Notes: generated by a model from the sequence alone, not told the origin. Shown: positions 35,294 through 48,400, numbered from the stretch's first letter. The stretch: DNA of 64,000 nucleotides from Hofstenia miamia (GCA_004352715.1 SCFE01000094.1:1206256-1270255); one strand, 5' to 3'. Program-made: numbers and translations.

Positions 35294-35640
35294 CTTACTT
35301 CTCACAGCCTCACGGTGGTATCCCTCTTAGCTCGGGGAACTCACCAGTTCCCAGTGAGTCTGAGAGCTTTCCTCAGGACTCTAGCTGTTCCTAACAATGC
35401 TGTCTTCTGTGTTACTGCTCCTCCAAACTTTGGTAATCCCAACTCCTCCAAGTATCTCTTATGCTTCTTACTCACTGCTCCTAGTGCTCCTACAACTACC
35501 GGGACTACTTCAACTTTCTTTAACTTCCACAGCCTTTCTATTTCCTCTCCCAACTCCCTGTAATTTTCTATCTTCTCTTTCTCCTTGCTTTCTACATTCC
35601 TGTCCTTTGGCACTGCTATGTCTAGCACTGTTCCCAATCA
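35294..35640 (-). mobile_element. R4/Dong 3' fragment (R4-2)
   Basis: Minus strand carries the end of the R4 polyprotein (VLDIAVPKDRNVESKEKE through VVPVVVGALGAVSKKHK to RVLRKALRLTGNW) and the 3' end, next to (TTA)n. It is nearly identical to the matching part of R4-1. The 5' end is truncated at about 35640 inside the endonuclease, where a Penelope-like sequence begins with no repeat tract between. Confidence 0.9.
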
Positions 35641-36190
35641 TCATATTTGAAAATTTTAAATTCTTTAGACATTTATATGACATGTTTCGTGATAATAGAT
35701 ATCCACATTATCTTATAAAGATAATTGTAGATCAACGTTTATTGGAACTAATCATGGAAAATCTGATAAATATATCAAAGAAACTAAGAAAGACATTATT
35801 GGAAATTACCTTCATTGAAAATAACACAATTCAATTGAAAAATAAACTACTATCATTTAATACAATTTTATCATTTACAAAGATTATTTCAATCATTCAA
35901 AACAAAAATTTAATTCAAAACAAAGATCAAATATCAAAAGTATTGGCTTCCTCATTCGTTTAAAAATATACTTGTGATGATTGTAAGAAATCATACGTCG
36001 GAGAAACCATCCGTCATTTTGATACGCGAATCAAGGAGCACTTCAATGGCCATTTAACATCAGAAATTTTTAATCACATTCATAATATCAACATTGAAAA
36101 TTTTTTGATCAAAGTATACAAAAATTGCAGAAGCTATTGAAATTAACAACCTCGATAAAACATAGTTATTAATTAAACAAATTAATCCAA
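35641..36190 (+). pseudogene. Penelope-like element fragment with GIY-YIG endonuclease
   Basis: The plus-strand frame begins FENFKFFRHLYDMFRDNRYP and HYLIKIIVDQRL, the usual end of Penelope reverse transcriptases. After a stop at 35961 it resumes YTCDDCKKSYVGETIRHF, DTRIKEHFNGHLTSEIFNHI. The paired Cys before SYVGET and the R-x3-H-x-x-H-like spacing are those of the Penelope GIY-YIG endonuclease, which nicks target DNA. The catalytic core of the reverse transcriptase is absent upstream, being replaced by the R4-2 junction. The 3' side runs into (TA)n and a gap. Confidence 0.7.
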
Positions 36191-36220
36191 CAAAGTATAT
36201 ATATATATATATATATATAT

Positions 36221-36533
36221 NNNNNNNNNNNNNNNNNNNNNNNNNNNNNNNNNNNNNNNNNNNNNNNNNNNNNNNNNNNNNNNNNNNNNNNNNNNNNNNN
36301 NNNNNNNNNNNNNNNNNNNNNNNNNNNNNNNNNNNNNNNNNNNNNNNNNNNNNNNNNNNNNNNNNNNNNNNNNNNNNNNNNNNNNNNNNNNNNNNNNNNN
36401 NNNNNNNNNNNNNNNNNNNNNNNNNNNNNNNNNNNNNNNNNNNNNNNNNNNNNNNNNNNNNNNNNNNNNNNNNNNNNNNNNNNNNNNNNNNNNNNNNNNN
36501 NNNNNNNNNNNNNNNNNNNNNNNNNNNNNNNNN
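36221..36533. other. Assembly gap (313 N)
   Basis: Flanked on both sides by (TA)n. Confidence 1.
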
Positions 36534-36854
36534 ATATATATATATTCTCAATTCTGATGTAAACTCCTTGAATGTTATCAGTATAACAACATTAAAATAT
36601 CTGAATATTGACATTAAATTTTTTGCAAAATCTATACACATTTTTTCTAGTTTTATACTTATTACTATAGTGAGACTTAGCTTGCAAGTGCTAGCAGCAA
36701 AAATCTTTCTGGTGATGCCTACGTGTGCATTGCTTTAATCTCAAATAGCTACTAAATACATTCTTGTTAAATTATAACTGTTATTAATGCACATCGCTTT
36801 GAAACAAATGCCAAAAGAGTTGACAATAATTAAGCAAATGTTACGCTTACAACA

Positions 36855-37352
36855 ATGAAACAAAAACGACCAGTTTTACCTCCATGCAACAATCTTTTCC
36901 TTTATGCAATTTTGGATTTCTATGCTAACAGAAAACGAAGAAAGGACATAATTCAAAAGTTTAGTATTCAACCACGAGTTCAAGAACTACCTCAAACACA
37001 AGATCTAATAAAATCATTGAATGAAGTCCGTGAGATTACCAAAACTTCACTTCTTAATTCTAAAAACAGTGCTAAAGACGTGGGAAACATCGGTAGTAAT
37101 TTAGAAACAGAAGCTAAATTGAAACCTAACAATTTTTTATTCATCGATGACAGTTCAAAATACGAAAGTTCTTTAATAGATCATGATGGGTTTTTGCAGG
37201 GGGAGCTAAAAGATGTCATAGATGGAAAATTTGAAAATCCAGCACCTCCGAGCTATCATCCCAATTTCGAAAAAAATGATCCTTCTAGGATACTACAAAG
37301 GAATGAAGAGCTACGAAAAATAAAAATAAAGAAATATACTTTTGGAAACAAG
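36855..37352 (+). CDS. Synaptotagmin-like gene, upstream exon (linker region)
   Basis: Open frame of 166 codons up to a splice donor at 37353 (AAG|GTATCC), after FGNK in phase 0. The encoded segment is hydrophilic and charged (RKRRKDIIQKF at its start, PAPPSYHPNFEKNDPSR near the end), as in the linker between the membrane segment and first C2 domain of synaptotagmins. Two starts are possible: ATG at 36855, or a splice acceptor at 36930-36931 (pyrimidine-rich, CTAACAG) giving an exon from 36932. The latter would place the basic KRRK just after a membrane segment encoded further upstream, which I do not find. Beyond 37352 the frame continues to 37501 but looks intronic. Confidence 0.5.
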
Positions 37353-38998
37353 GTATCCAATTTTTTACATTCTTATGATCTGTGTAAGGCTCTTATGATA
37401 GAATTCATGTTCATTGGAAAATATGTATATAATATGAACATAGCAATATCATGTAGTCCGCATTCAAAATTTCACGCTTTTCAAGTTATCATAATTTTTT
37501 ATTGAGAGTGCAATCGAAAGAAAATTCTTCATGTCCAAATTTCATAACCTCACAATAGCAGTTTTAGACATTCAAATGATAATGCGACTAAATACTATCA
37601 ATTTTATATCAAACAAAATGTACAAGGTTGAATTGAATATGATGGATCTTATTTCACTGACATAGCAAGTCAATCACGATGATTGAAAAAATATATTCAC
37701 TAGGTTTATAACAATTTTTGATTTACTCATATAAATTACTTTTGATTACAGAATGAATTAGTTCTATGTCATTTACTGCGATGCAGCAATTTAGATTACG
37801 CTTTATGCAACTGCAGATGTTAAAAAATTTCTGATATTGTTCTCAAATAGCAAATCATTAATGGTAGACAATGGGTCGATGTAGCTCCCATTAATGGCAG
37901 ATGCCAACTGGGGAATTAATGGGCCAGTGTAGTGATGTATATCCGACAATGTCCCATTTGTACGCATATAGTGGAACATTTTTGGGTAATAGTAGGTTTT
38001 TGATAGCAGAGGATTACTTTTAAATGCAAAATATATATTGCTAAGTGTTTCAAACATTGTTGTTAAAGCAAACGCAAGCCAAGCAAAGGACATAAGGATA
38101 TCCTTGAGATCCTGTCAAGCATATTCTATACAAACACATTTTAGAAATTTTAAAAATTGCTTCTTTTTAAATGATAACAATAAGCATATAAATCGTTCAA
38201 ATTTAAAAAAATGTTAAATTTTAAAATTTAAAACCTGAAAAATGTCCTCTGCTTAAGTGCAACTTTTTTATATAATATTGAATTTCAAGATGTCCAAATA
38301 TTCATGAATAAATTATTTTAAAAATTCATTTAGCAAGTATATCATATATTTCTGCAAATTAAAAATTTCAAAGAATCTTTTCGCATTTCCTTTTATTATT
38401 AAAAGGAACTATGAATCAAAATAATGAAGTGAGTTTTATTTGCAAGCATCTGCTCATTGATTATTGATTACTAAGTCTGCTAATGATGCCAATAATGGTC
38501 CAACAATGGGCCACTGATGGCATCAGTGGTCACAAATACCGCATGTTTCTATCAGTAGTTCACTGACGATGCCCAATATTAATTATGAATTATAATTCGT
38601 AACTTGGTATAATTTCGTTGAATTAAGGGCACAGTTGAAAATTGAAAGCAAACTTTAATGTAATGCATATATTATAACAATAATATAATAATTTCTTTGT
38701 AAAATTGTGGAATTTTAAGATTTTTAAAACTTTTTGTTTTGTTGGTTATGGTTGGCAAATGAATGGCCATTGATCCCATTAATAGACCATAAAGTTGAAG
38801 GGCCACTTTAATTACATCATTTTATAGGAAGATGTAAATCTATCTGAGAAATTTGATTGATATGACTCTAAGCTTATACAAATTTTAGTTAATTGAAGGA
38901 ATTTTAAATATGTATTCATATACAATTAAATGATTTCCATGCATAACCTTAAATAATAAGAATGTTGAATATTCTTGATCTAAAACACAAATATTTAG
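37353..38998 (+). other. Predicted intron of the C2-domain gene
   Basis: GT at 37353 and AG at 38998 join two frames in phase 0. The intron contains scattered words such as AATGGGCCA and TGATGGCATCAGTGG (about 37855-37960 and 38500-38580), possibly an old repeat. No independent gene is seen. A 96-codon minus-strand frame (37803-38093) lacks recognisable features. Confidence 0.5.
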
Positions 38999-40105
38999 AA
39001 TGACCATCTTGTAAAAGGTGCACATCTTAAAATGTTAGAAAATGCAGAAGCTTGTCTGTTTCCTGATGCAACTTTCCTTAAAAAAACAAAGAAGGAAATA
39101 ATAGAATATTACGATTCGTACAAAATAAATGTACTTAAAGATCTTCGCTCGAGACGTCAAGATACTCCAACTGTTAATTTGATTAAAACATTTTTATCAA
39201 AAAAAGAAAGCTATTTTGAGAAAAAATTTATTTATTGTATAATGAATTCCCCATCCAAACAACCTGTGAACAGACATAACAAAGGAAAACTTCTTTACAG
39301 TATGGCGTATGATAGCAAAGACGAAAAACTATATATTAAAATCTCTTGTGCAAGCGCTTTTTCCAAATCAAATGTTTTCACATATGCAGATCCTTACGTT
39401 ACAATTAATATTTTACCAAGAGCTAAAAAGCGAAGCGAAAATTCACAACGGACTCAAATAAAGAAGAACTGCAGACTGCCTATGTGGAACGAGTTATTCA
39501 TTTTCGATATCAAGAAAACAGACATTAATATTAAAGAAATTGTGTTAACTCTCAAAGACAAAGATCAGTTCAAAACACCCACGACATTGGGAAGGCTTCT
39601 TATTAATATGAAAACCTTTAATGGAGAACTATGGGTAATTAATCAATGGGAACATTTACAAGAAAACTTCAAAGAAGTGGGAATTGTTGATATGAGCTTG
39701 AAGTTTGTAAAGGGATTCAAGATTTTGTCCGTCCATATACATTCTGCCGAAAACATCCAATCTCAAGAGAAGTACGCTCCTAATCCATACTTCAAATTGT
39801 CTTTGTACTGTCTTAATAAGTTATTGTTTACAATGAAATCCAAAGCTATCAATGACTCATGTAATCCTGTTTATGATGAAATTGTGAACCTGAATGTGGG
39901 AACAAATAGTGATACCACTTTAAAGCATCTGGAGCTAAGAGTCCATTGTTATAATAAAAATAAGTACAGTGTTGATGTGTTGATTGGAAAACTGAATTTA
40001 GGAAGTAACTGTACTGATAAAGACGCCTATAATCATTGGCAAGCTGCAAAAAGTAACCCAGAGGATTTCATAAGAAGAAAGCATGTCTTGATTAAAACAA
40101 TTTGA
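38999..40105 (+). CDS. Synaptotagmin-like tandem C2-domain protein, last exon
   Basis: The frame opens after acceptor TTTAG at 38994-38998; an internal ATG lies at 39032. Numbering from that ATG (357 residues), C2A spans about 85-212, starting GKLLYSMAYDSKDEKLYIKI and holding ADPYV at 119-123. C2B spans about 218-345 and ends with the synaptotagmin signature HWQAAKSNPEDF at 335-346. C2 domains bind acidic membranes, often with calcium. C2A keeps D120, D176 and D178, but loop-1 Asp is Asn and the last loop-3 Asp is Thr. C2B has NPY instead of DPY and Asn at 308 and 310, so calcium binding by C2B is probably lost. Both domains sit in one exon. Phase 0 matches the 37352 donor. It is most likely a divergent synaptotagmin; the subtype is unknown. 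Confidence 0.8.
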   Translation, partial: NDHLVKGAHLKMLENAEACLFPDATFLKKTKKEIIEYYDSYKINVLKDLRSRRQDTPTVNLIKTFLSKKESYFEKKFIYCIMNSPSKQPVNRHNKGKLLYSMAYDSKDEKLYIKISCASAFSKSNVFTYADPYVTINILPRAKKRSENSQRTQIKKNCRLPMWNELFIFDIKKTDINIKEIVLTLKDKDQFKTPTTLGRLLINMKTFNGELWVINQWEHLQENFKEVGIVDMSLKFVKGFKILSVHIHSAENIQSQEKYAPNPYFKLSLYCLNKLLFTMKSKAINDSCNPVYDEIVNLNVGTNSDTTLKHLELRVHCYNKNKYSVDVLIGKLNLGSNCTDKDAYNHWQAAKSNPEDFIRRKHVLIKTI

Positions 40106-40423
40106 TACTGTTCAACATACAAATGCATACATTTTTTAACCTATGTAAATTTGTGCATAGACTAAGTGAATATTTGTAGTTATACTAGACTAGTACTCAT
40201 ATCTATCCCTAGAGGCTTTTACACGAATGTGAAAAACCTCATAAAATACTTCTCTTTCCGAAATATGTTATTAAATTTTGAAAAATTAAATTATATTAAA
40301 TTCTTAAGAAAATCTACAACTTTCTCCCAATTAGGTCTATTTGAATATCAACTTCCGTAAAATATGAGTAAAGATGGATATTGATTGCTGAAAATTCAGA
40401 GGTAAAAATGTCTGATGGATAGA

Positions 40424-40429
40424 AATAAA
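40424..40429 (+). terminator. Possible polyadenylation signal
   Basis: AATAAA about 320 bases after the stop codon of the C2-domain gene, the first such hexamer I find there. Confidence 0.35.
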
Positions 40430-40851
40430 CGAACGCAAATGAGGACCTAATACAATGATACAATATGTTACAAATGCTGGACCCTCTCTTATTATCACAT
40501 CAATGAATAATACTAAAAAATATGAGAAAAAAGTGTCAATCCGCTAATATTTCCAAACATTCTGCAATACAATTTTCCGTAGATTCGCATCCTATCCACA
40601 ACCCCGCGCGATAATTCTCATGATTTATCCAAATAATGTTCACCTTTGAACAAGATCGCGCTTTCGATCTCCTTGCATGAAAATGCCCGAAATCCTAATT
40701 AACGATCTAATAATATTAAATTTCTATTTCAAAATCTTTAAATGGAAATTGAGGAAATTGAACTTAAGCAGGAAGATTAATTTTCTGGAGTATCAAAAAT
40801 ACATATTTGAAGTTTGATAGTTTTCTGTGACACTCTCGGCACATATCTGTC

Positions 40852-40896
<45 letters not shown>

Positions 40897-41249
40897 GTGA
40901 ACACTCATTGGAAGTTATTACTTTTCAACATTAGAGATAAAATTTCACAAAAATTGAATGTACATGCACACTTTGGTTTCATGATCTTTTTAGGTGTGAG
41001 CATGATTATGTTCACAACTACATCGTAAACTTCTTTGATTAATTGTAGCGCATTCAAACTGAAATATCTCAATATTCTTACATAATGTCTACTTAATATA
41101 TATTTATTTATTTTGAAAATTATCTAGAGTAATTTCAGGTAGGATAAAGGTCATTTGGGTTTGGGTAGGGTAGAAAAATCAGTTTTCCCGCAACTCTTTA
41201 CTCGAAATTTCAAATATTTTCTACATTTGCTAACTTTTGATATCTGATA
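40430..41249. repeat. Intergenic stretch with (TA)n and first copy of a gap-flanking duplicate
   Basis: A (TA)n tract lies at 40857-40888. The block 40946-41249 recurs from 41271 directly after a 21-base gap, almost certainly an assembly duplicate. No gene seen. Confidence 0.8.
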
Positions 41250-41270
41250 NNNNNNNNNNNNNNNNNNNNN
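41250..41270. other. Assembly gap (21 N)
   Basis: Flanked by two copies of the same 304-base block (40946-41249 and 41271-41574). Confidence 1.
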
Positions 41271-41574
41271 TTTCACAAAAATTGAATGTACATGCACACT
41301 TTGGTTTCATGATCTTTTTAGGTGTGAGCATGATTATGTTCACAACTACATCGTAAACTTCTTTGATTAATTGTAGCGCATTCAAACTGAAATATCTCAA
41401 TATTCTTACATAATGTCTACTTAATATATATTTATTTATTTTGAAAATTATCTAGAGTAATTTCAGGTAGGATAAAGGTCATTTGGGTTTGGGTAGGGTA
41501 GAAAAATCAGTTTTCCCGCAACTCTTTACTCGAAATTTCAAATATTTTCTACATTTGCTAACTTTTGATATCTG

Positions 41575-44113
41575 ATAAATAAATCTATTTACTTTTTTGT
41601 ATATAAAGTTTTATGAAAAATATTTGAGCTGTAAATTATCGTTCAATTCAGAATTCACTACTTTAATTTTATCCTTATTTATGACAGATTACTGATACTG
41701 ATAATTTCTTAAGGTATTCGTATTAAAGCGGTTATAACTTAATTAACAATGATATTTTATTAACAATATTAAAAAGCGCTTTTTTAATAAGAATATGGAA
41801 TCATTTTTTATATTATATGGCTTCTCATGAAAGGGATACACTCTTTCATTCTTAGTTGATTTCGTATTTATGTGTGCTAATGAAGAGTTATAAATCAATT
41901 TCTTTGCAACCGAAGTGTTTGCCGAAGTATTTACCTTCTCATATAACAGATTTATTTAATCAGCATCAAACGCTACAAATACAAAGGGGAAACTCCAACT
42001 TTAGTTTTCTCTATTGAAATTATCAAATCCCTAAAGATTCTCTGGATAAAACTGAATTTTAATATTTCAAAATAGAACATTAAACATCGTTTTCAAATAT
42101 TTGGGCCTATTTCCTCTATATCAAACTTATTTAATAGCCTCATGCTTTAGCTTTAAAACACCACTGAATAATTCAAAATTTCAAAATCGAGCGTATTTTA
42201 GGTTTTATTTTCCTTGATTTTGAATAAAATTGTACTTTAACTGTCAATCATTACGAAGTAAACAGTTAATACCACTTGATGAAGTTAGTTTCACTTAATT
42301 GGAAAAATATAACCATTATTTATTGGGACATATTTTTACATAGTATTGTATTTAATCATATTTTTGTGTATAAAGTCGGCATTAAGACGCACATTAAAGT
42401 TTGCCGACCAAATAGCATTCTTCTAACAGTTTCATTATGATAATATATTTTCGAGTATATTGATGTAGGACTTCAATTAAATAAATTCCAGCATGGCTTT
42501 TAAACTTTCCTCAGCTGACATTAATGAGGATGTTTTTGTTAATTTATAATCATTTTAATTAATATTTATCACCTTCTACTTATTTTGAAATGTATAATGC
42601 ATGGTACGATAAATTACTTAAAAGGTTTCCGTTATTCGGATTTGACAACAAACTTCTAACATTGTTCAAATCAAATTTATCTCTATGTTATTTGTCATTT
42701 TCATCAATGCTATTTCCGATTACAAAATATAAGAACAAGCGTTTGTTTAAAATTTCTCATGATTTATAATGTTGTACAACGAAAAGTCAAATAGGTCAAT
42801 TAAATATGCCAGATTAAAATTTTCATAATAACATTCCATTTCAATGCAAAGCAACTATAGCAACGATATAAATAATAACAATTAGTAATATTTGATTTGC
42901 CAAGGTCTTCACTTACTTACAAGTGACTAATTAATGTAAAAATTTCTAATTCTCAGGAAATAACAACATAACATTGAATGAATTATATTGACTTCAATTT
43001 TCACGTTAAATCTTCAGTAATATTAATTTGGTAGGTTTTTTATTTTAAAATAATGTTAACAAATATTTTTCGTACACCTTATATGATAAGGATATTTGAC
43101 AACGTTGTTATATTAATTCAATTTAAGCAAAAAAGCTTTCTTTAAAAATAATTGTTAAAATTTTTTTTTGAAATTTTTGTTTTATATGACTAAATAAACT
43201 TGAGTGCTCGAAGTATTTGAGTTCATTATTCTGATTCGAGTAGGGTTCGATTTTGAAAACCCCTAATAGTAGAAAGGTGTGAAATTTTTTTATATATATT
43301 TGTTCGATGTAGCAAAATTATGTAAATTAGTGACTTATTTTTCTAGCAAAGTATCTACGAAATGATTTGAATTTTTTTGACGGAATAATTTGTTTTCAAA
43401 GGTGATCGCCGGAAATATAGGGAAATAATTCTCTAGACTCTTCAATAGACTGACAAACGTCGGTTTTGACGCAAACCTCTCCTAATTGATTACATGAGCT
43501 ACCAATTAAGCGATATTATTCTCCTGCATTCGTAAAAACTGAATTTCCATTCAACATGCAATTATTTTCATCAAATTCTTCTGTTTGCATAAGGACTAGC
43601 AGGTGGAAAATTAGAAACGGCTGCAAGCAAATCAGTGTGTCGTCGTGTATTAAATTTCCATACATTCGGTATTCATGTACAACGAAATATTTAATTGTAA
43701 GCATTTCATATATATATATATGTATATTCGTGTATTCCTGTATTTTGTTTAATCTAATCAAGAATGGAAACATTTATCTATAATTTTGTGAATAGAAATT
43801 ACAAGCCATTGTAAGATAAGTTTAAACTCCGTGCATAATCTAATTTACCAAGCGTTCAATAAATTTTTTCAAGTATTTCGTGTATTTTAAAATTTCGAGT
43901 ACTTTTACGTGTATTGTGGATGTGGCAACACACTGAGGCACATACAATCAGGTAAGATCTGAATAAATGATTGTCTAATAACCCATTTCATTCTACATTA
44001 CAGTTTAAAATATAACGATTATTCCTAACGGATTGAAGAAATGTTTGAATCATAGTAGGAGCAAATGCGGGGCACGCAAGAAAATTTTTAAGAGAATCCA
44101 AATTTATCCAGCA

Positions 44114-44116
<3 letters not shown>
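41575..44116. other. AT-rich intergenic stretch, no gene seen
   Basis: Only short open frames and a small (TA)n tract near 43709. Nothing recognisable as coding or structural RNA. Confidence 0.6.
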
Positions 44117-44151
<35 letters not shown>

Positions 44152-44440
44152 AAAAACTTTTATTTTAAACTTATATATTGAGCCAAGCTGATCTCTTAGG
44201 TTTCTATATAGGGATATCNNNNNNNNNNNNNNNNNNNNNNNNNNNNNNNNNNNNNNNNNNNNNNNNNNNNNNNNNNNNNNNNNNNNNNNNNNNNNNNNNN
44301 NNNNNNNNNNNNNNNNNNNNNNNNNNNNNNNNNNNNNNNNNNNNNNATATATATATATATTAAAAACTTTTATTTTAAACTTATATATTGAGCCAAGCTG
44401 ATCTCTTAGGTTTCTATATAGGGATATCCGGAGTTCGCAA
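44117..44440. repeat. (TA)n tract and gap-flanking duplicate
   Basis: (TA)n at 44117-44147, then a block at 44150-44218, a 128-base gap (44219-44346), another (TA)n and the same block again at 44360-44428. The duplicate is most simply explained by unmerged contig ends. Confidence 0.85.
44219..44346. other. Assembly gap (128 N)
   Basis: The flanking sequence before the gap is repeated after it. Confidence 1.
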
Positions 44441-44453
44441 TCTAGTTATATTT

Positions 44454-44687
44454 TCACAACTGTAGGAACTCTATGGCGCAGGTGATGACAGCTATACGTT
44501 GTTCTTTTATCCTCTTTGGCAGGAATGATTGAATAATGGCTAGTCTCTGAACGCTATCAATATCAATTCTGTCTAATAAATACCCAGCCGATATGCCCCA
44601 GGATGTACAGAAATAGGTCAACAACCCAGATAAAACTAGTGCAGGATTTAATTTTACAATTTGAAAAATTCCGAGTCTGCTTAGCAA
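44454..44687 (-). other. Unrecognised open frame of 77 codons
   Basis: Reads LNPALVLSGLLTYFCTSWG and LAIIQSFLPKRIKEQRIAV. The amphipathic, moderately protein-like composition stands out from the AT-rich surroundings. No family recognised, no splice context established. It could be a relic of a mobile element. Confidence 0.2.
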
Positions 44688-44699
44688 TAAATAGTATGT

Positions 44700-47600
44700 G
44701 TGTACTTCTTTCTTATAGTTACTGTATATTCGGTTGAAAATCTTGCATTATGCTAGGCTCTTGCATTTTTTTTTTGAATAAACAGTGTGCTCTCTTTTTG
44801 CAAAACTTTTTGTATGTAGTATTGGACTTACAAATCTTTTAAGATAGACCTACTTTGCAAATATTTTAAGGCGCAATGAAATATAAAAGTGTACCTCAAA
44901 TTTCACATAATAAATCCCATAAACAATTAAATTGATAATAAAGATTTTAATTATATACATATATATATATATATATATATGTGACAGAATATCTAATTGT
45001 TTCTGTGAAAATTGAATTCACGACCTCTAAAAACTCTCCATTTTGGATGACATTCGATCTTTATATTGATATCTAAATATATTCGTTTTGAAGTACATTA
45101 ATCGGATTATTAATGTATAAAGCGATTAGGCAATACCACTGTACCGTCCCATCAAACTATTCATTAACTATTGGATTTTTTAATGAATATATAATTCCAT
45201 TATTTAGTCGTAATGAGAATTTCTTATTATTAAAGCACATTAAAGCTTTGAATATAACGTAGTAATTATATATACATTACTGGGAATTTCACTACAGACA
45301 AAAATAAAATTAGCTTTAGAAATAATTTCAAGCTTATTCAATTATATTAAAGAAATGTATTTCGAAAGAATATAGTAGAATATGCTATTTCTTCATAATA
45401 CATAGAAGTATTTTTGCATGCCATGGTCATACACCATATACGCATGGACAAAGACATGTGGGTTCTTTATCACTATAGCATTTCTGCTAGTTCAATGAAT
45501 TAATAAATGTTATTGGTTTTCTTATTAAATTGAAAATTTATATGTATTTACGGATTTACTTGTACTTTTTCACTTTTGATATATACTAGTTCATACCGCT
45601 TACTACTAAATTTCAGTTTGCATAACACAGAAATATTATATGTACGTTTTGATCAGGCGCGGAATGTAAGGGGTCTCGACTCCTCCCAACCGGAGAAAAA
45701 TAATAAATAGGTGTAGGAGTGAATGTTGATCTATAGAATAAAAACTACCATTAACCGAGGGAAAAATGAAACAAAAGCACAATAATGAATTGATTTCTAA
45801 TATGCTGCTTCCCCCAACGTTGTCTCTCATTATAATACTTAATGAAATTTAATAATTTTCCACTATTTCTCATTGTAGTTTTCAAGGGTTAGATGATTAC
45901 TTGTACATTCCTATCATGTCCAATATATTCTACAAGATAAGATGAAGTTCTACATTTGTAAGGACAGTTTGGGCAATAGGGCCCTGTTTTTGGTTTAAAT
46001 TCGAATGCGAAAATTTCGATCATATGGCCAAATTAATAGCTAATTTCGAGATTTAAATTGTTAATTTTTGAATATATCTCTTACACGCAGATTGAAGTTT
46101 GTCTTAGACAGCTTTGTGAAGTCAATTTACAATGCTTATATTACATCACTTGCGATTTAGAGCTTTATACTTGTATAAGTAGGTGAGTTGTTTTTTAAAT
46201 TGGGGTCAAAACGAGTCTGAAAATCACTGAAGTGTTGGGTCCAAAACATGTGCAGGGCAGAGATTAGGAATCTCTCTTCTGTTTTAATAAAATTCCGTTG
46301 GCATACAAAGTTTAAAAAAGCGCATTTTGTTGAAATTGTATTCACTACGATGACATTTAAAATACAAGTATAAAGAAATAACGTCTGTGCTAAATGGCGA
46401 TATATTATGCACAGAGCAAGACATCAAAAGTATTCAATGTAAATTGAAGAAAACAATTTTACTATTCTGATTCTGTCAGCCAATTCTCAATGATTATCTG
46501 ATATATTTCATAATGGAAGCAATTGATTTTGTATTTGTTTTTCTATCAACTTCATTTCTACTTACAATCAACTTCCATTATTTTTGTATCATTGTTAAGC
46601 GATGGCTTTTACAAACGCAATATATGACAGTTTATGAAAGTTTTATACATTTATGTAGTGCAGCTTTGTGATAATACCTCTAAAAAATTTTTAAAATTTT
46701 GCATAATAGTGCGTAAATTATTGCGCTCTTGTTTAAAGGTAATCATAGCGAACAAGGTGATGTGATATATTTATAATTATTTAAATTCTTTTAATTTGAT
46801 TTCTTATCTATAATAGTTGATAGCAACAAAGATTTTCTGAACTTTATGAGTGCTAACTTTTAAGTGAAGGCAAAATGCCAAGATGATTCAATCAATGAAC
46901 AATCTATTAGTTATAGAATTTTTTATTAATCGTGTGGTTACCAATTTGAGTCTCTCTAATGTGTCGAAAAAATCACCATTAATAATTTAATCATCCCGAC
47001 AACACAAAAAACATTTTTACACCGCAACCAATCGGACGAGAAATAATGCGAAAAAATAAGAAACTACCTATGATATCTCACAGCTGAATTTATGCTACCA
47101 AAGACAATTTAATCTCTGGTACTATAGGAATAATAAGTGTAAGGAAACTATATGCATTTATTTTGGGCTAATAATTCTATTAGGAGTTCTGATGGTGTAA
47201 TTTTTTGAATATCTTTAAGCAAAAGTTTTACCCTTTTTTAAGGCTTCAAATGCCTATATTGATGTGAACTGAAATGACGGACTACGTCATAATTTCAAAT
47301 TAGAATCCACAAAGTAAGAAAATTCTTGGAATGTTCCAGCAATGTAGTAAATTGCGACAGTAGGAGTGGTCATTAATGTTCCGATTATCTCGATAAATGT
47401 TCATAGAATATTGGCATATGTACCTCATCATACCGGCGTGATAGCAATACGTCAGAAACAAAAACAAAATTGGATTCACATATAATTGTATACAAACGTT
47501 TTTAATCATATAGCTCAAGGAATTCACATTGCCAATTGAGACCTATTCTAGGGTTCACTAACTATGGTAAACAATTTTAGTTGTACAGGTAAGTACACAT

Positions 47601-48400
47601 TTATAATTGAATATCATATTTAAATAGGATTACCCATTATTGAACTAATCTAGAAAAATAGAATTATTTTGGACTTAATCTTGAAAAGGTTATTTTAGAA
47701 ACTGAAAAATAATATTGCTTATATATTAAGAAACACATGAGCGCGTGTGGAAAAGTTATTAATTTTAAAAATTTAATATGAACAAATTATTTATATGAGA
47801 TTCAAATACTATATTAAATTTTCAATTGATGATTGACTATTTAGAAATTACTTAGAATTTAGTTAGAAAGTTTTAGAAAACTTAAGTTTATTAATGTTGA
47901 AATGTGGTGAATCTAATTAAAAATTCAGAAGAAATTCGCTCATAGAAATTTGTGTACCAATAAAAATTACAAAAGGGCTATGAATTCGTGACAGCTTAGA
48001 ATGCTTTTATTTCGATTTGTTATTCAACATATATCTAAGATTAGTTTATAAATTTCCCCCAACAGTTGTAGACCTGCTAGCAGAGGTGTATTAGGGGGGA
48101 TGTGACAATATCCTCCTTTCCAGATTTCAACATTGTTTTTAATGGTTTAAGAAAAAATATTTTCGTACCATTTAATTGAACACTAAGCTTGATCAAAATA
48201 TTAAGAGGCCTCATCAGAAATTTCTGCATGCTCTCTTGAGTGTTAGGATAGTTTTGGGATGAAGCAAATTAGACCCAGTAGACAGGAAAAGCAAGAGCTA
48301 CGTGGTGTCCGGCATATGAATATATCAAACACACTAAATATCATTTTAAAAATTAAGGGCGGCATTATTTTCGCATCAATTTCAACAATGGTTCTCATCG
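44700..48400. other. AT-rich intergenic stretch, no gene seen
   Basis: Contains a (TA)n tract near 44956-44980. Short frames on both strands show no recognisable domains. Confidence 0.55.

Noticed and set aside
35219-35963. 188-codon plus-strand frame crossing the R4-2/Penelope boundary
   Set aside because: Its first third is an antisense shadow of R4-2; only the part after 35641 is meaningful (Penelope-like).
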